Notes under the pieces: generated by a model
What the model saw: the letters and a program-made list of their open reading frames with translations, nothing else
What the model was told of the DNA's origin: nothing
Databases searched by the model: none
Part shown: positions 8,807 through 10,769 of the stretch, one piece after another
Layout of the letters: each line of letters begins with the position of its first letter
How positions within the stretch are numbered: position 1 is the first letter of the stretch
Source of the DNA: Dissophora ornata
Lineage: Eukaryota; Mortierellomycota; Mortierellomycetes; Mortierellales; Mortierellaceae
NCBI GenBank assembly: GCA_025201705.1
Contig: MU617563.1
Location: forward strand, 1-10,769
DNA: 10,769 bases
Direction of reading: 5' to 3'
Position numbers and translations under genes: made by a program

Positions 8807-10072
8807 TTACTCCTTCTTGGCATGGGCACTAGTAGTGCTGCTCCTCTTGGTCCTATTGCCATACATCTGTCTGGCAAAGGACGTGAACAGGTAGATCAAA
8901 GGCAGGACATAGACCAGCACGCTCCAGACGGCAAAACGCGAGCCAGGGTTCGAGAAACACCCCTTGGGAGCACCCATCTCGTACCACAAAATAAATCCAA
9001 TTCCAGTCCAGAACTGGGTGATCTGCATAGAAGTGATATACTTCTTGCCAGGGGGCTTCAATCCGACTGAGGTAGCAGCTATTACAACACAAAGAAAATG
9101 TTGGGTCGGCTGAGAGACGGGAGTGCCAATTGCAAGTAACATGACGAAACAAAAGGGGAAAATGAAAGGATCATCCGCCATTGAGGAGAGACGGTCGTAT
9201 GTCTTACCATAGTAGGCGTACATGATCGTGTGCACAAACGAGTTCAAGGTGGTGAAGACCCAGATTGGGTGGGCACGGTAGTTGTAACCTAAGTACATAG
9301 TGATAATGGCGCCGGCGTGGTGGTAGGTCTGCAAGAGCGACGAGCGGCGGCCCTTGAGCAGGATGATGATTGTGTCAAGAATCTCGTCTATTTCGCAACA
9401 AAAAAAAAACCCCCCCCTTGTTAATTTTCATTCCTAATTGCTCTCTTTCCATGAGATCAGGAACTTACAGTATTTGGAGAGGTAAAAGTAGTAGGAGTAG
9501 TAGCCGAGGCTGTTCCAGAAGGTACCGTCACTATCACAGAGCTACATGCGGTTCCTTGTCAGATATGTTTTTTACCCCAATATTTTTTTACCCTCCCCAA
9601 GCTCGCCCAATCCGCCCGCAAACAAAACACTTACAGCATCCATGAAGCTGTGCGTAGAGAAGGCCTTCATCCAGGCAAAGAACATGCCATGAAACGTCCA
9701 GGCCGAGTACACGCACAAGATCGTGTTGTGAACAAAGACCAGTGCGGTCATAAACGATGTCGACTGCGACAACTCCTGCTTCTGCTTCTTGTCTACATTG
9801 CCGGAGACCTTTGAGGCATTGTCCGCAGCAACGACTCTCGAGACCTTGCCCTGCTTGGGGTTCAGGAGCACGACTGCAAAGACGTAGAAAGCTGCCACAA
9901 TAAATGGCGTGCGCCAGTTGACGAGGGTATCGTAGTACTCTGGAAAGAGGATCCCCTCGGGCTGATGGGTAATGGCCCAGTCGTTGGTGTTGTGGAACAT
10001 ACGGCGGTCGTCGTCAAAGTCGAGATTCAGGTACTTTATACCGAGATCCTTGAGGGTCTGGAAGGACGTCAT
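8807..10072 (-). CDS. ELO-family very-long-chain / PUFA-type fatty acid elongase (3-ketoacyl-CoA synthase); 4 exons, 320 aa
   Basis: Predicted exons, in coding order: 10072-9635, 9541-9469, 9387-9208, 9078-8807; introns of 93, 81 and 129 nt with GTAAG donors. The ELO enzyme condenses malonyl-CoA with acyl-CoA in the ER membrane, the first step of two-carbon elongation. All family signatures are visible: KxxExxD at K169-E172-D175 (followed by T176), the box QTYHH at 190-194, NxxxHxxMYxYY at N219-H223-M226-Y230, and TxxQxxQ at T246-Q249-Q252. Several hydrophobic helices surround them. The first His of the usual HxxHH box is Gln, the form common in elongases of polyunsaturated or Delta9-type substrates (for example Isochrysis IgASE1). 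From memory the protein strongly resembles M. alpina MALCE1 (GRRSSLLQTYHHAG and PPGKKY are shared), but its N-terminus before FPEYYD (43-48) is about 30 residues longer. The C-terminus ends in AKKE, lysine-rich but not a strict KKXX signal. Substrate range cannot be read from sequence alone. Confidence 0.93.
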
Positions 10073-10300
10073 AGCGTGATCAGAATGAGTTGAATAGTTG
10101 AATGAGGAGAGTGAATGAGGAAGCGAAATGAGAAGAAAGAAGAGACGAAGAGGAGATTGGCGGGTAGCAAGGACTTATGAAGTTGAATATCGGTAATCCA
10201 TGTTGCTGCCACACAGGGCGCGTCAATAAATTCGCCGCTGTGTTAACCCCACCCCCACCCCATCATAAAAAATAAAGAGGTGCTCGGGGAGTGTGGAGAG
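10073..10300 (-). promoter_or_regulatory. Leader and promoter of the elongase gene, with a G/C-run cluster
   Basis: On the minus strand the 80 or so bases before the ATG are CT-rich (TTCTTCTTTCTTCTC type), a typical fungal leader. Further upstream the plus strand carries CCCC-A-CCCCC-A-CCCC at 10247-10261, that is three G-runs on the coding strand, about 175-190 bp before the ATG. This is followed by an AT-rich stretch (10264-10276, TTTATTTTTTATG on the minus strand). The G-runs could be a GC-box or C2H2 zinc-finger site; no specific factor can be named. Confidence 0.45.
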
Positions 10301-10693
10301 TGAATGAAGCCGAAGCCGGAGATAATAAGGAATGTCATCCAAGATACCGGAGATACCAGCGCCCATCGAATCAGATCCAAGTGCAGCTTAAGCTGGAACA
10401 CGTCGTAGGGTTTCTTGAGACTTCTGCATACTGCTCCCCTAGTATGTGTCAAGTGTTTGCTGCCTGTCAACGTCAAGAACGCCGATGCGTCGTAGACCGC
10501 GTAGTCCTTTAATGTTTATACACACGGATCTACCCCATCGAATTTCAATGCATGGAAAAGCTCTGTGCACTCCACACGGTCCATGCAAATATTGGCTTAA
10601 AAGAGGCGTTGGGGCTGGAACACAAACCAAGAGCAATAATCAGAGCTTCGGTTAGCACTTTCCTTGTTCTGCAATCTTTTATCGAGCGGTATC
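10301..10693. other. Intergenic region without a recognisable gene
   Basis: Short open frames here have no recognisable protein character on either strand. Visible elements: a perfect 12-bp palindrome CAGCTTAAGCTG (10384-10395), an ATTGG (reverse CCAAT box) at 10591-10595, and an adjacent CTTAAAAG. The last two, with the pyrimidine-rich stretch near 10660-10680, would suit a promoter for a plus-strand gene starting at 10694. Confidence 0.35.
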
Positions 10694-10769
10694 ATGGTCA
10701 TGGCAAAGCCTAGTACTGGCATCGGCCTTGCTCCCGAAAGGACTAGGACGTCTTCCGCCACAACAAAGT
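10694..10769 (+). CDS. Possible 5' end of an unidentified plus-strand gene, cut by window edge
   Basis: An ATG at 10694 (another in frame at 10700) opens a frame that stays open for 25 codons to the end of the window: MVMAKPSTGIGLAPERTR and then a Ser/Thr/Ala-rich stretch. It follows a pyrimidine-rich leader and CCAAT/TTAAAA-like elements at usual distances. Its divergent placement from the elongase would give a shared promoter of about 620 bp, much like the ubiquitin/NUP85 pair. The visible residues match no family I recognise, and 76 bp is too short to establish coding. Confidence 0.3.
   Translation, partial: MVMAKPSTGIGLAPERTRTSSATTK

Overview
This window is nuclear DNA from a filamentous fungus, most likely an early-diverging one in or near Mortierellaceae (Mortierellomycota/Mucoromycota). 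Four things point that way: protein genes split by many short GT-AG introns (54-129 nt), pyrimidine-rich leaders, a fungal class IV-type chitin synthase, and a fatty-acid elongase whose sequence, from memory, lies very close to the MALCE1 elongase of Mortierella alpina. The genus assignment is inference; no database search was possible.

Layout, left to right. (1) 1-155, minus strand: the 5' end of a ubiquitin gene, cut by the window edge. (2) 156-791: a divergent promoter shared by ubiquitin and the next gene. It holds a TATA box for each side, a heptamer tandem repeat in the ubiquitin leader, a decamer present twice (once within a small palindrome), and a near-perfect 21-bp hairpin. (3) 792-3968, plus strand: an 11-exon gene for the nuclear-pore scaffold protein Nup85, 764 aa when spliced. 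(4) 3969-4693: the Nup85 3' end and the upstream/leader region of the chitin synthase gene. (5) 4694-8544, plus strand: a 4-exon chitin synthase gene (1185 aa, Chs3/class IV-like) with an unusual His/Gly/Asn-rich N-terminus. (6) 8545-8806: a short convergent intergenic region. (7) 8807-10072, minus strand: a 4-exon ELO-family elongase gene (320 aa) with a QxxHH box. (8) 10073-10769: the elongase promoter, and near the right edge a possible start of another plus-strand gene.

The genes look like ordinary eukaryotic neighbours and not a pathway cluster: protein tagging (ubiquitin), nuclear transport (Nup85), cell-wall synthesis (chitin synthase) and lipid elongation (ELO). I saw no mobile element, tRNA, rRNA or CRISPR array. 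The most interesting non-genic signals are in the ubiquitin/Nup85 divergent promoter. The most interesting protein features are the His-rich tail of the chitin synthase and the QxxHH active-site box of the elongase.

Exon boundaries were derived by hand from splice consensus, reading frame and recalled family sequence. They are predictions. The weakest junction is Nup85 intron 6.
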